A stretch of DNA of 47,265 nucleotides from contig JAGKSB010000018.1 in assembly GCA_017942165.1 (NCBI GenBank), forward strand, positions 1 to 47,265. The letters are read 5' to 3'. Position 1 is the stretch's first letter, and every line of letters begins with the position of its first letter. This stretch comes from Rhinopithecimicrobium faecis. GTDB taxonomy: Bacteria; Bacteroidota; Bacteroidia; Sphingobacteriales; Sphingobacteriaceae. The notes below the pieces were generated by a model. The model was given only the letters and a program-made list of their open reading frames with translations. It was not told the origin of the DNA and made no database searches. This document shows, piece after piece, positions 9,175 to 18,063 of this stretch. A program made the translations under genes and the position numbers.

Positions 9175-10209
9175 ATGTACAAACTAGTCAAACCTTTATT
9201 TTTTTCTATGCAGCCTGAGAAGGCGCATCATTTCGTTACGGGAAGCTTAAAAAATTTCACTAAAATTTGGGGCTCGAAGCAGTTGTTATCGAGTTTATAT
9301 ACTGTGGAACACCCTTCCTTAGCGCGTGAAGTTTTTGGATTAAAATTCAAGAATCCCGTAGGTCTTGCTGCAGGGTTTGACAAGAATGCAGAGTACATTG
9401 AAGATATGGCTAATTTGGGCTTCGGCTTTATTGAAATTGGTACCGTTACCCCACGTCCACAGCCAGGGAATGATCAGCCACGTATGTTTCGTTTAGTGCC
9501 AGACTCGGCATTAATCAACCGTATGGGCTTCAATAACCAAGGTGCTGACGTCGCTGCAGGCCGCTTAAAGCATCTTAAAAATCGTGGTCAGCTAATTATC
9601 GGTGGAAATATTGGTAAGAATAAGATCACGCCAAATGAGGAGGCTGTAAATGATTATATCTATTGTTTTAACGCCCTCTTTGACTATGTAGATTACTTTG
9701 TGGTCAATGTATCTTCACCCAATACCCCGGGGTTACGTGATTTACAAGAGAAGGAGCCATTAAAGCGTATTCTTAATACACTTCAGACGTTGAATGAGAA
9801 GAAAGTTGCGCCCAAACCGATTCTCTTGAAAATAGCGCCAGACTTAACAGATTCACAGCTTGACGATATCGTAGAAATCGTGCAAGAGACGCATATTGCG
9901 GGTGTGATAGCGACAAATACGACGCTGTCACGTGCTGATTTAAAATCAGCTCCAGCACTTGTTCAAGAGATGGGCGGTGTTTCAGGAAAGCCTTTGACCA
10001 AGCGTTCCACGGAAGTAATACGCTACTTATCCCAAAAGTCCAATCGTTCTTTTCCAATTATTGGTGTCGGGGGAATTCACTCTGCTGAAGATGCCTTAGA
10101 AAAGTTAGCTGCGGGAGCCTCTTTGATTCAGGTATATACCGGATTCATCTACGAAGGACCCGCATTAGTAGCTGATATTTGCAAGGGATTGATTGCTGCA
10201 GGAAAATAG
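9175..10209 (+). CDS. pyrD: Dihydroorotate dehydrogenase, quinone-dependent (class 2)
   Basis: Oxidises dihydroorotate to orotate with FMN, passing electrons to the membrane quinone pool (pyrimidine synthesis). 344 aa. The N-terminal helix [19 protein letters not shown] is the class 2 membrane-binding extension. FMN and substrate motifs are [38 protein letters not shown], the catalytic-Ser loop [20 protein letters not shown], and IIGVGGI near the C-terminus. The frame opens further upstream (9073), but that extension overlaps the ABC-F start and contains the -7 element, so ATG 9175 is the start. It is divergent from the ABC-F gene. Confidence 0.96.
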   Translation: MYKLVKPLFFSMQPEKAHHFVTGSLKNFTKIWGSKQLLSSLYTVEHPSLAREVFGLKFKNPVGLAAGFDKNAEYIEDMANLGFGFIEIGTVTPRPQPGNDQPRMFRLVPDSALINRMGFNNQGADVAAGRLKHLKNRGQLIIGGNIGKNKITPNEEAVNDYIYCFNALFDYVDYFVVNVSSPNTPGLRDLQEKEPLKRILNTLQTLNEKKVAPKPILLKIAPDLTDSQLDDIVEIVQETHIAGVIATNTTLSRADLKSAPALVQEMGGVSGKPLTKRSTEVIRYLSQKSNRSFPIIGVGGIHSAEDALEKLAAGASLIQVYTGFIYEGPALVADICKGLIAAGK

Positions 10210-10249
10210 TTTTCCAAGCTTAAGTACATTAATTATCACCTATATAACG

Positions 10250-10289
10250 AAAGAAGCGATGTTATTTATTTCAATAACATCGCTTCTTT
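10250..10289. terminator. 17-bp hairpin between pyrD and the convergent small gene
   Basis: A perfect inverted repeat (10250-10266 and 10273-10289, loop TATTTC) starts with AAAGAAGCGATG and ends with the complement. Both arms have A/T ends, but the T runs are short (TTT). The right arm lies inside the small gene and encodes its last residues. Confidence 0.7.
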
Positions 10290-10505
10290 ATGATTTACTA
10301 CCGCCTTAATGGTAGGCATCTTTCCATCCGCAAGGAGTGTTTCATAAAATCCTGTAGGAATAAAAATCTTATAATTTTTAAGCTGTATTTTTACGAAGAA
10401 AATACATCCATGGGTAACTTGATTATGATCGATTACCAGGCTGTGTTCCTTAATTTCCTGGTTCATTAACTGTAGCTGCTCGAGCTGTTTAATAAGTGCT
10501 AACAT
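10266..10505 (-). CDS. Small protein of unknown function (79 aa)
   Basis: Not a family I recognise. It has an N-terminal amphipathic helix (LIKQLEQLQLMNQEIKEHS) followed by beta-like segments (CIFFVKIQLKNYKIFIPTGFY), suggesting a small alpha-beta domain. No signal peptide or membrane helix. ATG start at 10505; it lies 33 bp after the start of the exonuclease gene in the same direction and so could be co-transcribed with it. Its last codons lie in the arm of the hairpin that separates it from pyrD. Real but uncharacterised is my best guess. Confidence 0.55.
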   Translation of the reverse strand: MLALIKQLEQLQLMNQEIKEHSLVIDHNQVTHGCIFFVKIQLKNYKIFIPTGFYETLLADGKMPTIKAVVNHKEAMLLK

Positions 10506-10538
10506 AGGGATATTCCTGAAATTATTATTTGCCCAAAG

Positions 10539-11936
10539 TTACGCAAATTGTTTGGCTATATGCTGCACACGCTGCGGAAAGCGCTCAATATGATTTTCTA
10601 CAAGCTGCATCATATAGTAGTTGCTGCTGCAGTAGTCGCCCTTATTTATTAAATCTTCAGGATCTGCAATCTCTGCTAGCTGATCTACAAAACCCATGGC
10701 ATACATCCTATTATCTTTAATATAGAGGTAGCTTTTCTCTGCTGTATTTCGTCCTTGATCAATAATAATATACGAGGATCTGTGGTCCTCCAAACTTTTA
10801 ATAGCTTGATCCACTTGCTTATTATACTGTTCTTTATCTGCAATTTGGAGCTGCTGTAGCTGTTGCTGACGGTTAACTTTATCCGATGTTCTGTCGATAA
10901 AAAATTGACATAAAAAGGGGTGTAGCTGATAGCTGTCAATAAGTTTAATTAAAAATTGATTGGCATCCGTGGCCCGATCAAAATACTGAATACAAGGGCT
11001 ATTTTTGGGTGTTTTAATAACCGCTAGGCGGTTGTAGCCAGCTAAATCCTGATACTGTATAAGTCCAAATTTAGGTTCAAAACGCTTTAATGCTCGATTG
11101 TATTTCGGCCAATGCTTCTTTATCAGCTGACATTCCATTAATAAGGCCATCAGCTCCGTTCCAGATTCCTGGTGTTCTATGTAGTAGATCTCTTGTAAAA
11201 ACTGCTGTCTACGTAAGCCAATATTATTTCCTGTAAAGTGCGTGAGCACGCGTTTTCTTAAGTCTATAGCCTTTCCTATATAGATAATTTTTCCAACACG
11301 GTCCTTAAAGATATAGATCCCTGCTGTAGCAGGAAGCTGTTCAAAGTCTTCCGCAGAAACATGGTTTGGAAGCCGCTGTTCTTTCGAAGTTTGCTTTAGT
11401 GCTGCTTGAATAAACTGCTGCTCATCCTGTAGCTGAAGGAGGTGAAAGAGTGTGGTCGTGGCTTCGGCATCTCCCGCGGCACGATGTCTATTGTCCAGAG
11501 GGATACCTAAAGACTGACATAACTTACCTAAACTGTAGGAGGCTTGTCCAGGAAATATTTTCCTTGCCAAGCGTACAGTACATAGTTTGGAGGCTTTCCA
11601 TTCCAAGCCCGCCTGTAGGAGTTGATGCCGTACAAAGGAGTAGTCGAAATTCACATTATGGGCGACGAATATTTTCCCGTGTAACAAACGCATGACTTCT
11701 GGGGCTATTTCTTCAAATAGAGGCGCCGATTTTACGAGCTCATCGGTGATGCCTGTAAGCGATTGAATGCCTAAAGGAATCGGCATCTGCGGATTTACTA
11801 GGGACTGAAATTTTTCTATTATTTGCTTACCGTTGCTTATGAAAACAGCGATTTCAGTAATCCTACAGCCTGCGGCGAAGCTTCCCGTAGTCTCAATATC
11901 AACAATAGCGTATAGCTGCTCTTTGAAGTGATTCAT
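10539..11936 (-). CDS. DnaQ-like 3'-5' exonuclease fused to a GIY-YIG (UvrC N-terminal-like) nuclease
   Basis: 465 aa. Residues 8-170 form a DEDDh exonuclease: D13 and E15 in IVDIETTG, the ExoII motif VAHNVNFDYSFV, and HRAAGDAEAT at ExoIII. A GIY-YIG domain (about 203-285) shows AGIYIFKDRVGKIIYIGKA and a conserved Glu region (GTELMALLMECQLI), as in UvrC and Cho. The remaining 180 residues are unassigned. The fusion exists in other bacteria (an epsilon-like/UvrC-like protein) and is thought to act in DNA repair, cutting and then trimming DNA. Alone in its transcript apart from the small downstream gene; ATG start at 11936. Confidence 0.9.
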   Translation of the reverse strand: MNHFKEQLYAIVDIETTGSFAAGCRITEIAVFISNGKQIIEKFQSLVNPQMPIPLGIQSLTGITDELVKSAPLFEEIAPEVMRLLHGKIFVAHNVNFDYSFVRHQLLQAGLEWKASKLCTVRLARKIFPGQASYSLGKLCQSLGIPLDNRHRAAGDAEATTTLFHLLQLQDEQQFIQAALKQTSKEQRLPNHVSAEDFEQLPATAGIYIFKDRVGKIIYIGKAIDLRKRVLTHFTGNNIGLRRQQFLQEIYYIEHQESGTELMALLMECQLIKKHWPKYNRALKRFEPKFGLIQYQDLAGYNRLAVIKTPKNSPCIQYFDRATDANQFLIKLIDSYQLHPFLCQFFIDRTSDKVNRQQQLQQLQIADKEQYNKQVDQAIKSLEDHRSSYIIIDQGRNTAEKSYLYIKDNRMYAMGFVDQLAEIADPEDLINKGDYCSSNYYMMQLVENHIERFPQRVQHIAKQFA

Positions 11937-11989
11937 TGTTTGCTAAGAATATTAGTATTACAAATATGGGAAACTTTTTGCTAATATCC

Positions 11990-12027
11990 TTATTTTTAAC
12001 ATTAATTTATTTTTAACATTAATTTAT
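11990..12027. repeat. 17-bp perfect tandem duplication after the AraC gene
   Basis: Two perfect 17-bp copies (11990-12006 and 12007-12023; core TTTTTAACATTAAT) plus four bases of a third. It lies between the AraC stop and the exonuclease gene start. Confidence 0.85.
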
Positions 12028-12032
12028 AAATC

Positions 12033-12863
12033 TTAGGAATTCAGGAGGTTACTTTCCTCTGTAGGGTCGGACTTAATTTTAAGTTTGCGCATATCTAATG
12101 GGCGTGTTTTTGTGAAATCGTGAAAATTATTGCTAAAAGCACCCAGCGTTTGAAATCCTACACAAAGGGCTATTTCACCAATAGATTTATTTGTTTTTAA
12201 GATTAATTCTATTGCCTTCACCATACGTAGGGACTTTAAATATTGCAGGAAAGACATATGTAATGTATCCTGGAAAATACGTGACATCGTTCTTTCCGAA
12301 ACATTGAAGCGGCTGCTAAGACTTTTTAGGGTAATTTCATCCTGCATATTCTCTGTTAAGAAGCTGATAATTTTATTCATGCGCTCATCCTCTGTAATCG
12401 GAAGGAGAATCGGTAGATTCAGTTTTTCAAACTCAGGAAGGATCTGCTTCATGGCTTTTAGGAATTCAAAGTTCTTAGCACTGGGGTCTACCATTTTCCC
12501 GGACCAGCGCTCGGTATAGTTAATCATTTGAATCAATAATTCTGAAGCTGGGTAGATCCCTAGATTACGGTAAAAAGAAGCCTCATTTTCTTGCTCATCA
12601 AAGAAGTAAAAGCTATGTAAAACTGTCGCCTGCTGCCCAACACGTAATTTATGTGCCACGCCTTTCGGAATCCAAAAAAAATGACGTGCGGGTACCACAT
12701 AGGTTTTGTTAGCGATACTTATATAAGCTATTCCACCTTCGACAAAACTCAATTGACCCTTTTCATGGCTGTGTAAGGGGAATTCGCGCTCCAACTTTTC
12801 ATGTGCCACAAAAACGCCATTAGGGTTTTTATTAATTTCTGATAAGGATGCTATTATACTCAT
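12033..12863 (-). CDS. AraC-family transcriptional regulator
   Basis: 276 aa. The N-terminal cupin-like effector domain (about 15-110) includes FPLHSHEKGQLSFVEGG and the RHFFWIPKGVAHKL strand. The C-terminal double helix-turn-helix (about 170-265) includes LSSRFNVSERTMSRIFQ and IGEIALCVGFQTLGAFSNNF. It is divergent from a TolC/EmrA/EmrB-like operon with a 128-bp shared spacer that carries -7 elements for both directions. It probably controls that efflux operon in response to a drug or aromatic ligand. ATG start at 12863. Confidence 0.92.
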   Translation of the reverse strand: MSIIASLSEINKNPNGVFVAHEKLEREFPLHSHEKGQLSFVEGGIAYISIANKTYVVPARHFFWIPKGVAHKLRVGQQATVLHSFYFFDEQENEASFYRNLGIYPASELLIQMINYTERWSGKMVDPSAKNFEFLKAMKQILPEFEKLNLPILLPITEDERMNKIISFLTENMQDEITLKSLSSRFNVSERTMSRIFQDTLHMSFLQYLKSLRMVKAIELILKTNKSIGEIALCVGFQTLGAFSNNFHDFTKTRPLDMRKLKIKSDPTEESNLLNS

Positions 12864-12891
12864 ATATAGGGCTTGTATAGAACGTGAAAGA

Positions 12892-12899
12892 CAAAGATA
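12892..12899 (-). promoter_or_regulatory. -7 element of the AraC gene
   Basis: TATCTTTG on the minus strand, 28 bases before the ATG at 12863. Confidence 0.6.
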
Positions 12900-12965
12900 G
12901 TATAATTGGCTGGTTTGGGTAAATTATTGACTATTTAAGGTGCAAATTGTGATTCTAAATCTCCC

Positions 12966-12973
12966 TAAATTTG
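12966..12973 (+). promoter_or_regulatory. -7 element of the efflux operon
   Basis: TAAATTTG, 18 bases before the ATG at 12992. It includes the upstream TTG (12971) and so argues against that codon as the start. Confidence 0.6.
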
Positions 12974-12991
12974 CAGCCATATAATAAATTA

Positions 12992-14326
12992 ATGAATCCT
13001 TTAGTAACCTATTGTGTTGGAAGTTTGCTTTTAACAACGCTTCTTAACCCTGTTTATAGTCAAGAAGTTAGTTCACTTTCTGATACCCTGAGTCTTTCTG
13101 TCGAGCAAGTGTGGGAGCGCACGAACAAAAACTCAAAACAAGTTCACAGTAAAGAATTAGCAAATGAAATTCGCGCGGAGCAGGTGCAGGATGCCATTCG
13201 GGATAAATGGCCTACGCTAGCGGTATTTGCTTCTGTACAACAAGCCAGTAACATCCCAATTTATGATCAGGGGATTTTTCATAAGCCCAGTCAGCATGAG
13301 GTCATCCATACCCTCTATAATACGGGTGCAGACATGTACTTGAATTTATATTCAGGTTCAAAAATTACGCTTGCAATTCAGGAGAAGAAGTTGCTTAAGA
13401 AGATAGCTGATATTGAAGTAGATCAAAGTAAGGCTACCTTACGCTATGAGGCTTCATCTTTATTTCTGTCGCTGCAGCAGTCCTTGATATTTAAGCGTGT
13501 GATGCAAGAGAATATTGTGGAGCAAGCCCATCAATTGAAGGAAGTAAAAGATTACTTTGAGCAGGGTGTCATCTTAAAGTCTGATATCCTTCGTATGGAT
13601 TTAGAGCTTTCTAAGCGTCGTATGACGCTCCTAGAAATAGAAAACGATATTAAGCTTATTACGCAAAAATTAAATCAGCTGATGGGTCTTCCCGACGAGC
13701 AGGTCATCAAACCCATGGGACTTGGGGATTATATGGCGCCTGTGGAGTCCTATGAAGATGCCCTGCAGCTAGCTCTCCATCAATCCTATGAGAATCGCCT
13801 GTCTGAGAAGCATACAGAACATGCCGCTTTAGCCGTGAAGCAGGTAAAGACCAACCTACGTCCCGTCGTAGGGATGACCGGTAACTTTACATTTGCCAAT
13901 CCTCAAATCTTCTTATATCCTTATAATGACAGTTGGTACTCTCTTGGAATGATAGGCTTAAAAGCTTCCTATCAGCTATCCGCCTTGTGGCATACAAAAC
14001 ATAAGATTGCGGCAGCAAAATTAGCCTATGAACAAGAGGAGGTAAACCACCATTATGTGCAGGATCAGGTCAGACAGCAATTGAAAGAGGCCTATTTACG
14101 GTATAATGAGGCCCTTACTCGTATCGATGTCCAGAAAAAAAACTTCGCCCAGGCTAAAGAAAATGCGCGAATAATAAAAAATACCTATTTCAATCAAACG
14201 TCTTTAATTACGGATTTATTAGATGCCAATTTGCAGGTACTAAAGACGCAGTTTGAGCTGGAGTCAGCGAAAATAGTCGCTCAAAATAAATATTATATAC
14301 TACAACTAACCAAAGGTACCCTATAA
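12992..14326 (+). CDS. TolC-family outer membrane efflux protein
   Basis: 444 aa from ATG 12992. A signal peptide (about 1-23, ending at NPVYSQ) is followed by the long alpha-helical repeat structure of TolC proteins. Typical features are an early LSLSVEQVWERT helix, QQSLIFKRVMQENIVEQ, the LNQLMGLPDEQ turn, and a second repeat ending in LTDLLDANLQVLKTQFELESA. It forms the outer-membrane channel for the membrane fusion and MFS proteins encoded next, whose gene starts inside this stop codon (TAATG). Confidence 0.92.
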   Translation: MNPLVTYCVGSLLLTTLLNPVYSQEVSSLSDTLSLSVEQVWERTNKNSKQVHSKELANEIRAEQVQDAIRDKWPTLAVFASVQQASNIPIYDQGIFHKPSQHEVIHTLYNTGADMYLNLYSGSKITLAIQEKKLLKKIADIEVDQSKATLRYEASSLFLSLQQSLIFKRVMQENIVEQAHQLKEVKDYFEQGVILKSDILRMDLELSKRRMTLLEIENDIKLITQKLNQLMGLPDEQVIKPMGLGDYMAPVESYEDALQLALHQSYENRLSEKHTEHAALAVKQVKTNLRPVVGMTGNFTFANPQIFLYPYNDSWYSLGMIGLKASYQLSALWHTKHKIAAAKLAYEQEEVNHHYVQDQVRQQLKEAYLRYNEALTRIDVQKKNFAQAKENARIIKNTYFNQTSLITDLLDANLQVLKTQFELESAKIVAQNKYYILQLTKGTL

Positions 14327-15405
14327 TGCAAACCATAAAAGCAAAACGAAGCACGGCGCGTATAATCACGAAAGTATCCACAATTGCCGCAGGCATAGTG
14401 TTCATTGCTGTCTTAGCCTGGGGGGCGAAGACGATTTTTGATGATATGAAATTTCAGCATACCAATGATGCGCAAGTTCAAGAATATATAAATCCTGTGA
14501 TTGCGCGTGTTGGTGGATATATCGTGGCGGTAAAGTTTGAGGAAAATCAACTTGTGAATAAAGGGGACACCTTATTAATTATTGACAACCGTGAGTATGT
14601 GCTTGAAGAAGCTCAGACTGCAGCCTCCATACTTAAGCAGCAGGCAGAATTGGAAGTGTTAACTTCTACAAAGCAGGTATTGGTCAATGATGCCGAGGCC
14701 ACGAGGTCAATTATTAAAGCTAAGGAAGCAAAGCTTACCCAGCAGCAGCTCGATTATACGCGGTATCTCAAGCTCTATGAGGCGGAGTCTGCGACCAAGC
14801 AGATGGTGGAAAAGCAAAAAGCAAACTTAGATATCTATACTTCCGAATATGAAGCTGCTAAGCAGTCTTATGACGCGGCTTTTTCAAAATTGCATGATAT
14901 TGAATCTCAGAAGAAAGTAATCTATGCGGAAATTGGGCGTCTACAAGCGCAGAATAACCGGAAAGCACTCGATGTTGATTACACCGTTATTCGCGCGCCC
15001 TACAACGGGCGTATGGGGAAGCGTACGATAGAGGTGGGGCAGATGATTAACCCTGGGGAAGTATTGGGCTATATTGTGAATGGGGAGACGCCAAAATGGG
15101 TGGTGGCAAACTTTAAAGAGACACAAATTGCTGCTATGGGAATTGGGGATGAAGTACGTGTAATAGCCGATGCCTATCCAAGCAAAGAATTTAAGGGAAA
15201 GATTATCTCACTTTCTCCGGCTACAGGAGCGAGCTTCTCGCTACTTCCTCCCGATAATGCGACGGGCAATTACGTGAAGATTGTGCAGCGTGTTCCCGTA
15301 CGGATAGAGCTTCAAGGAGCGCGCGAGGTCGTGGATCTATTGAAAGCGGGGATGAATGTGAATGTTTATGTACCAAAAGAGCAGCCCAATGCGCGTAAAA
15401 AGTAG
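14326..15405 (+). CDS. HlyD/EmrA-type membrane fusion protein
   Basis: 359 aa. There is one N-terminal membrane helix (about 20-40), then a biotinyl-lipoyl half (GGYIVAVKFEENQLVNKGDTLLIIDNREY), a long coiled-coil hairpin (about 100-215), and a beta-barrel half with APYNGRMGKRTIEVGQMINPG. It links the inner-membrane MFS pump to the TolC channel. Its ATG overlaps the TolC stop by one base, and its own 3' end overlaps the MFS gene, so the three genes are translationally coupled. Confidence 0.94.
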   Translation: MQTIKAKRSTARIITKVSTIAAGIVFIAVLAWGAKTIFDDMKFQHTNDAQVQEYINPVIARVGGYIVAVKFEENQLVNKGDTLLIIDNREYVLEEAQTAASILKQQAELEVLTSTKQVLVNDAEATRSIIKAKEAKLTQQQLDYTRYLKLYEAESATKQMVEKQKANLDIYTSEYEAAKQSYDAAFSKLHDIESQKKVIYAEIGRLQAQNNRKALDVDYTVIRAPYNGRMGKRTIEVGQMINPGEVLGYIVNGETPKWVVANFKETQIAAMGIGDEVRVIADAYPSKEFKGKIISLSPATGASFSLLPPDNATGNYVKIVQRVPVRIELQGAREVVDLLKAGMNVNVYVPKEQPNARKK

Positions 15406-16981
15406 AAATTTATTTAAGTATTGGATTCCAGAGTGGCTGATAAAAATTATTTTATTTAGCCTGCTGATGCCTAGTTTAACGCTCTTTTTTCTTCCGATGG
15501 CAAATCCGAATGCTGCAGCAGGGCACTACGGCTGTGAGCCTTTGGATATCCAATTTGCTGTAGGCTTGTTTTACATGGGCTTTGTAGGCTTCTATAGTTT
15601 GGAGCGCAGGTTTTTCGCTTACTTAGCAGCAAAAGAGTATTTTATTATTTTCCACTTGGTGCAGATAATAACCTGCGTGCTGTTATTCAATTTTGAAAAT
15701 TTATGGTTTTTATACCCTATTCGATTTATTCAAGGGATGCTTTTTGCGGGTGCTGTAAACTTGTCTATATCGAGTATATTCTCGCGGCTTAAGACAGCGC
15801 AAGCGCGGGAGATTTCATTTTCCGTATTCTATGGTATGTTAATCTGTACAACGCCATTTAATAATATCGTTACGGCCGATTTAATTGATCAATTTGATTT
15901 CAATTTCTTATATAAGGTTGCAGCGATTGCTTTTCTACCCGGATTATTTTTGATCGTTATAACGATGAATGCCACCCGGCGGAAAGTACATTTTCCATTG
16001 TATAATTTAGATTGGGCATCATTTGTTCTATATAGCAGTATACTGATAGCCTTGGGCTATATGATGATCTATGGGCAGCAGCTCTATTGGTTTACGGATT
16101 CTCGGATTCAAATGGCTACGGCCATTGCTATGCTTTGTGGGATCTTATTTGTTGTACGCCAATCCTATTTAAGACGTCCCTATATAAATTTGGAGGTTTT
16201 CAGATTCCGTAATTTTAAATTCGGACTACTTATTATTTTTGTGCTATATATCTGCCGCTTTGCATCGGGGATTACCAATACTTACTTTGCTAATACCTTA
16301 CATTTTGATCCACGCCATATATCGTATATCAATATATTCAATTTGATGGGCTTAATGATGGGGGTTGTAGTTTCCTGCGCCTTGGTATTGCAGAAAATGC
16401 CTATACGTAGGATGTGGATCTCAGGATTTATAAGTTTGTTGGCTTTTCATGGCAGCATGTATTACTTATTTAATGTTGCCGCTAATGAACAGCATTATTT
16501 TCTCCCCTTATTCTTACAGGGGTTTGGGGTAGGGCTCATTATGGTGCCTACCATTATATTTATTATAGCTTCTGTGGATGTAAAGTTGGGTCCTTCCGCT
16601 GCGGCAGTGGCTTTAGCGTTTCGGTATTTCGGATATATAGGTAGCATTGCTCTGATCAATTATTTTTCACTTTACCGCAAGGGTTTGCATTTTAACCGCT
16701 TTCAGCATCAGATAATTTCTTCTAATCCCCTAGTGAAGGAGGAGTTGGCTACCTTTTCCGGAAACCTCATGCAGCGGGGGATGGAGCATGGGAAGGCTGT
16801 AAAAGTAGGGTATAAGCTCTTGGTCAATCAGGTACATCAGCAGGCAGAGTTAAGGTATGCTATGGACTATTATTTATTAATGAGCATTTTGATTGTAATA
16901 ATGATTCTAATTATTATTACTATGCCATTTGTTAATAAGACGATTTTGTATTTAAAATCTAAAACACTTTCACCGGCCTAA
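15389..16981 (+). CDS. MFS efflux transporter, EmrB/DHA2-like
   Basis: About 530 aa with roughly 14 hydrophobic segments, as in the DHA2 drug:H+ antiporters. IRFIQGMLFAGAVNLSISSIFSRLK is the region after TM4, and GFGVGLIMVPTIIF lies in the C-terminal half. The N-terminal loop MANPNAAAGHYGCEPLDIQ differs from classical EmrB, and the usual motif A is not obvious, so it is a divergent branch found next to TolC/HlyD genes in Bacteroidota. Starts possible at 15362 (44-bp overlap with the fusion-protein gene) or 15389; the latter gives a normal N-terminus (MRVKSRNLFKYW). Substrate unknown. Confidence 0.85.
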   Translation: MRVKSRNLFKYWIPEWLIKIILFSLLMPSLTLFFLPMANPNAAAGHYGCEPLDIQFAVGLFYMGFVGFYSLERRFFAYLAAKEYFIIFHLVQIITCVLLFNFENLWFLYPIRFIQGMLFAGAVNLSISSIFSRLKTAQAREISFSVFYGMLICTTPFNNIVTADLIDQFDFNFLYKVAAIAFLPGLFLIVITMNATRRKVHFPLYNLDWASFVLYSSILIALGYMMIYGQQLYWFTDSRIQMATAIAMLCGILFVVRQSYLRRPYINLEVFRFRNFKFGLLIIFVLYICRFASGITNTYFANTLHFDPRHISYINIFNLMGLMMGVVVSCALVLQKMPIRRMWISGFISLLAFHGSMYYLFNVAANEQHYFLPLFLQGFGVGLIMVPTIIFIIASVDVKLGPSAAAVALAFRYFGYIGSIALINYFSLYRKGLHFNRFQHQIISSNPLVKEELATFSGNLMQRGMEHGKAVKVGYKLLVNQVHQQAELRYAMDYYLLMSILIVIMILIIITMPFVNKTILYLKSKTLSPA

Positions 16982-18063
16982 AAAAGTATGCGCCTGTTCC
17001 CCATTCGCAGCCTTTTAATTTCTTAAGATTTACTTGCTCGCTTCAAGCTGTTCCTTTAACTGTATGCTGCCACTTCTTGCGTGAAGTTAGGTATGGACGG
17101 TTGTGTGGATAAGGGAAGCTGCTGGATAAGGGCAGTTGTGTAGATATGCTGTGATGGAGATCGTACTCAGTAGTTAGCTAGCTAACTATATTGATTGAAG
17201 AGTTTAATTATTCAAATGGTGAGCATTATAGCTATGCTTCTTTGTTTTCCCTTGGAGCACAATCCTTCGATTCGGATATTCCCATCTTAGCGGTAAGATT
17301 CTTGCGTGACTGCGTTGACAAACACGGCGTTTCTATTATTGAAAATAGTTCTGTATGCGTAAAATTTGGCATTATATAGCATGCTAGAAACTACGTTGCT
17401 ATTCTTTATATATTGCAGGATTAATTGTTTTATTAATTAAATTCAACTCTTAGACTAACTGACGATATTCATTGTCTAGTCAATAATTTAGGGGTTTTTT
17501 TAATTTTTTGACATTAATTTTGTATTAACTATAAGTAAAGTGAAAATAATTTAGTCCCGAATATTGGTTGCATTGATAATTAATTGTAGAATTTGTCCTG
17601 TTTTAAAATTACTATTAAAATTTAATAGGGCTATATTTTAGGGTGATTCTAGCAGGGCTAAAAAGGTATCTTTCATATTTAATTTTCAGTTAATTGATCT
17701 ATTCTTTAAACTACGTTTTTAGTATTTTATAATCATTTTTGTACTTTTGTACTGTAGAAAGGGTGATAAATTAATCAAGTAGAAAATGATTCTAATCTAA
17801 TTTATTTTTCATAACTAAATAAGAATATTTTACAAGACATAGCGATGTTTTACTTAAAGTATTTTATTGCAAAGTACTTTGACTTATTTTGAAAAATATC
17901 GTTAGATTATGAATTTAATAATTTGATTTGTTTTATTTTAATTAAAATTGTTATTTAATATTTATTAAGTAGTTAATTTTACAGTTTGCTAATTATTGTT
18001 GTTTACTGCCAGAATCCCCTTCTTTTAACTAGCTGAAACATTATTATATTTAAATTAAACCAT
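16982..18063. other. Long spacer without a convincing gene
   Basis: About 1.08 kb. The first 170 bp have ordinary composition and contain a decayed repeat (GGATAAGGG twice, GTTGTGTGGAT/GTTGTGTAGAT). A perfect 18-bp palindrome follows at 17171-17188. A 62-codon frame at 17191-17379 starts only at TTG and resembles nothing I know. From 17400 to 18063 the DNA is very AT-rich with no frame, RNA gene or clear terminator that I can support; it may contain the distant promoter of the gene at 18064. Confidence 0.6.
17171..17188. repeat. Perfect 18-bp palindrome
   Basis: TAGTTAGCTAGCTAACTA reads the same on both strands. It could be an operator or a hairpin. No gene start lies close by. Confidence 0.7.

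Noticed and set aside
12971..12991. Earlier TTG start for the TolC-like gene
   Set aside because: The TTG is part of a TAAATTTG promoter element; ATG 12992 gives a normal signal peptide.
17191..17379. 62-codon frame in the long spacer
   Set aside because: Only a TTG start, no promoter element at a suitable place, no recognisable family, and AT-rich gene-free surroundings.
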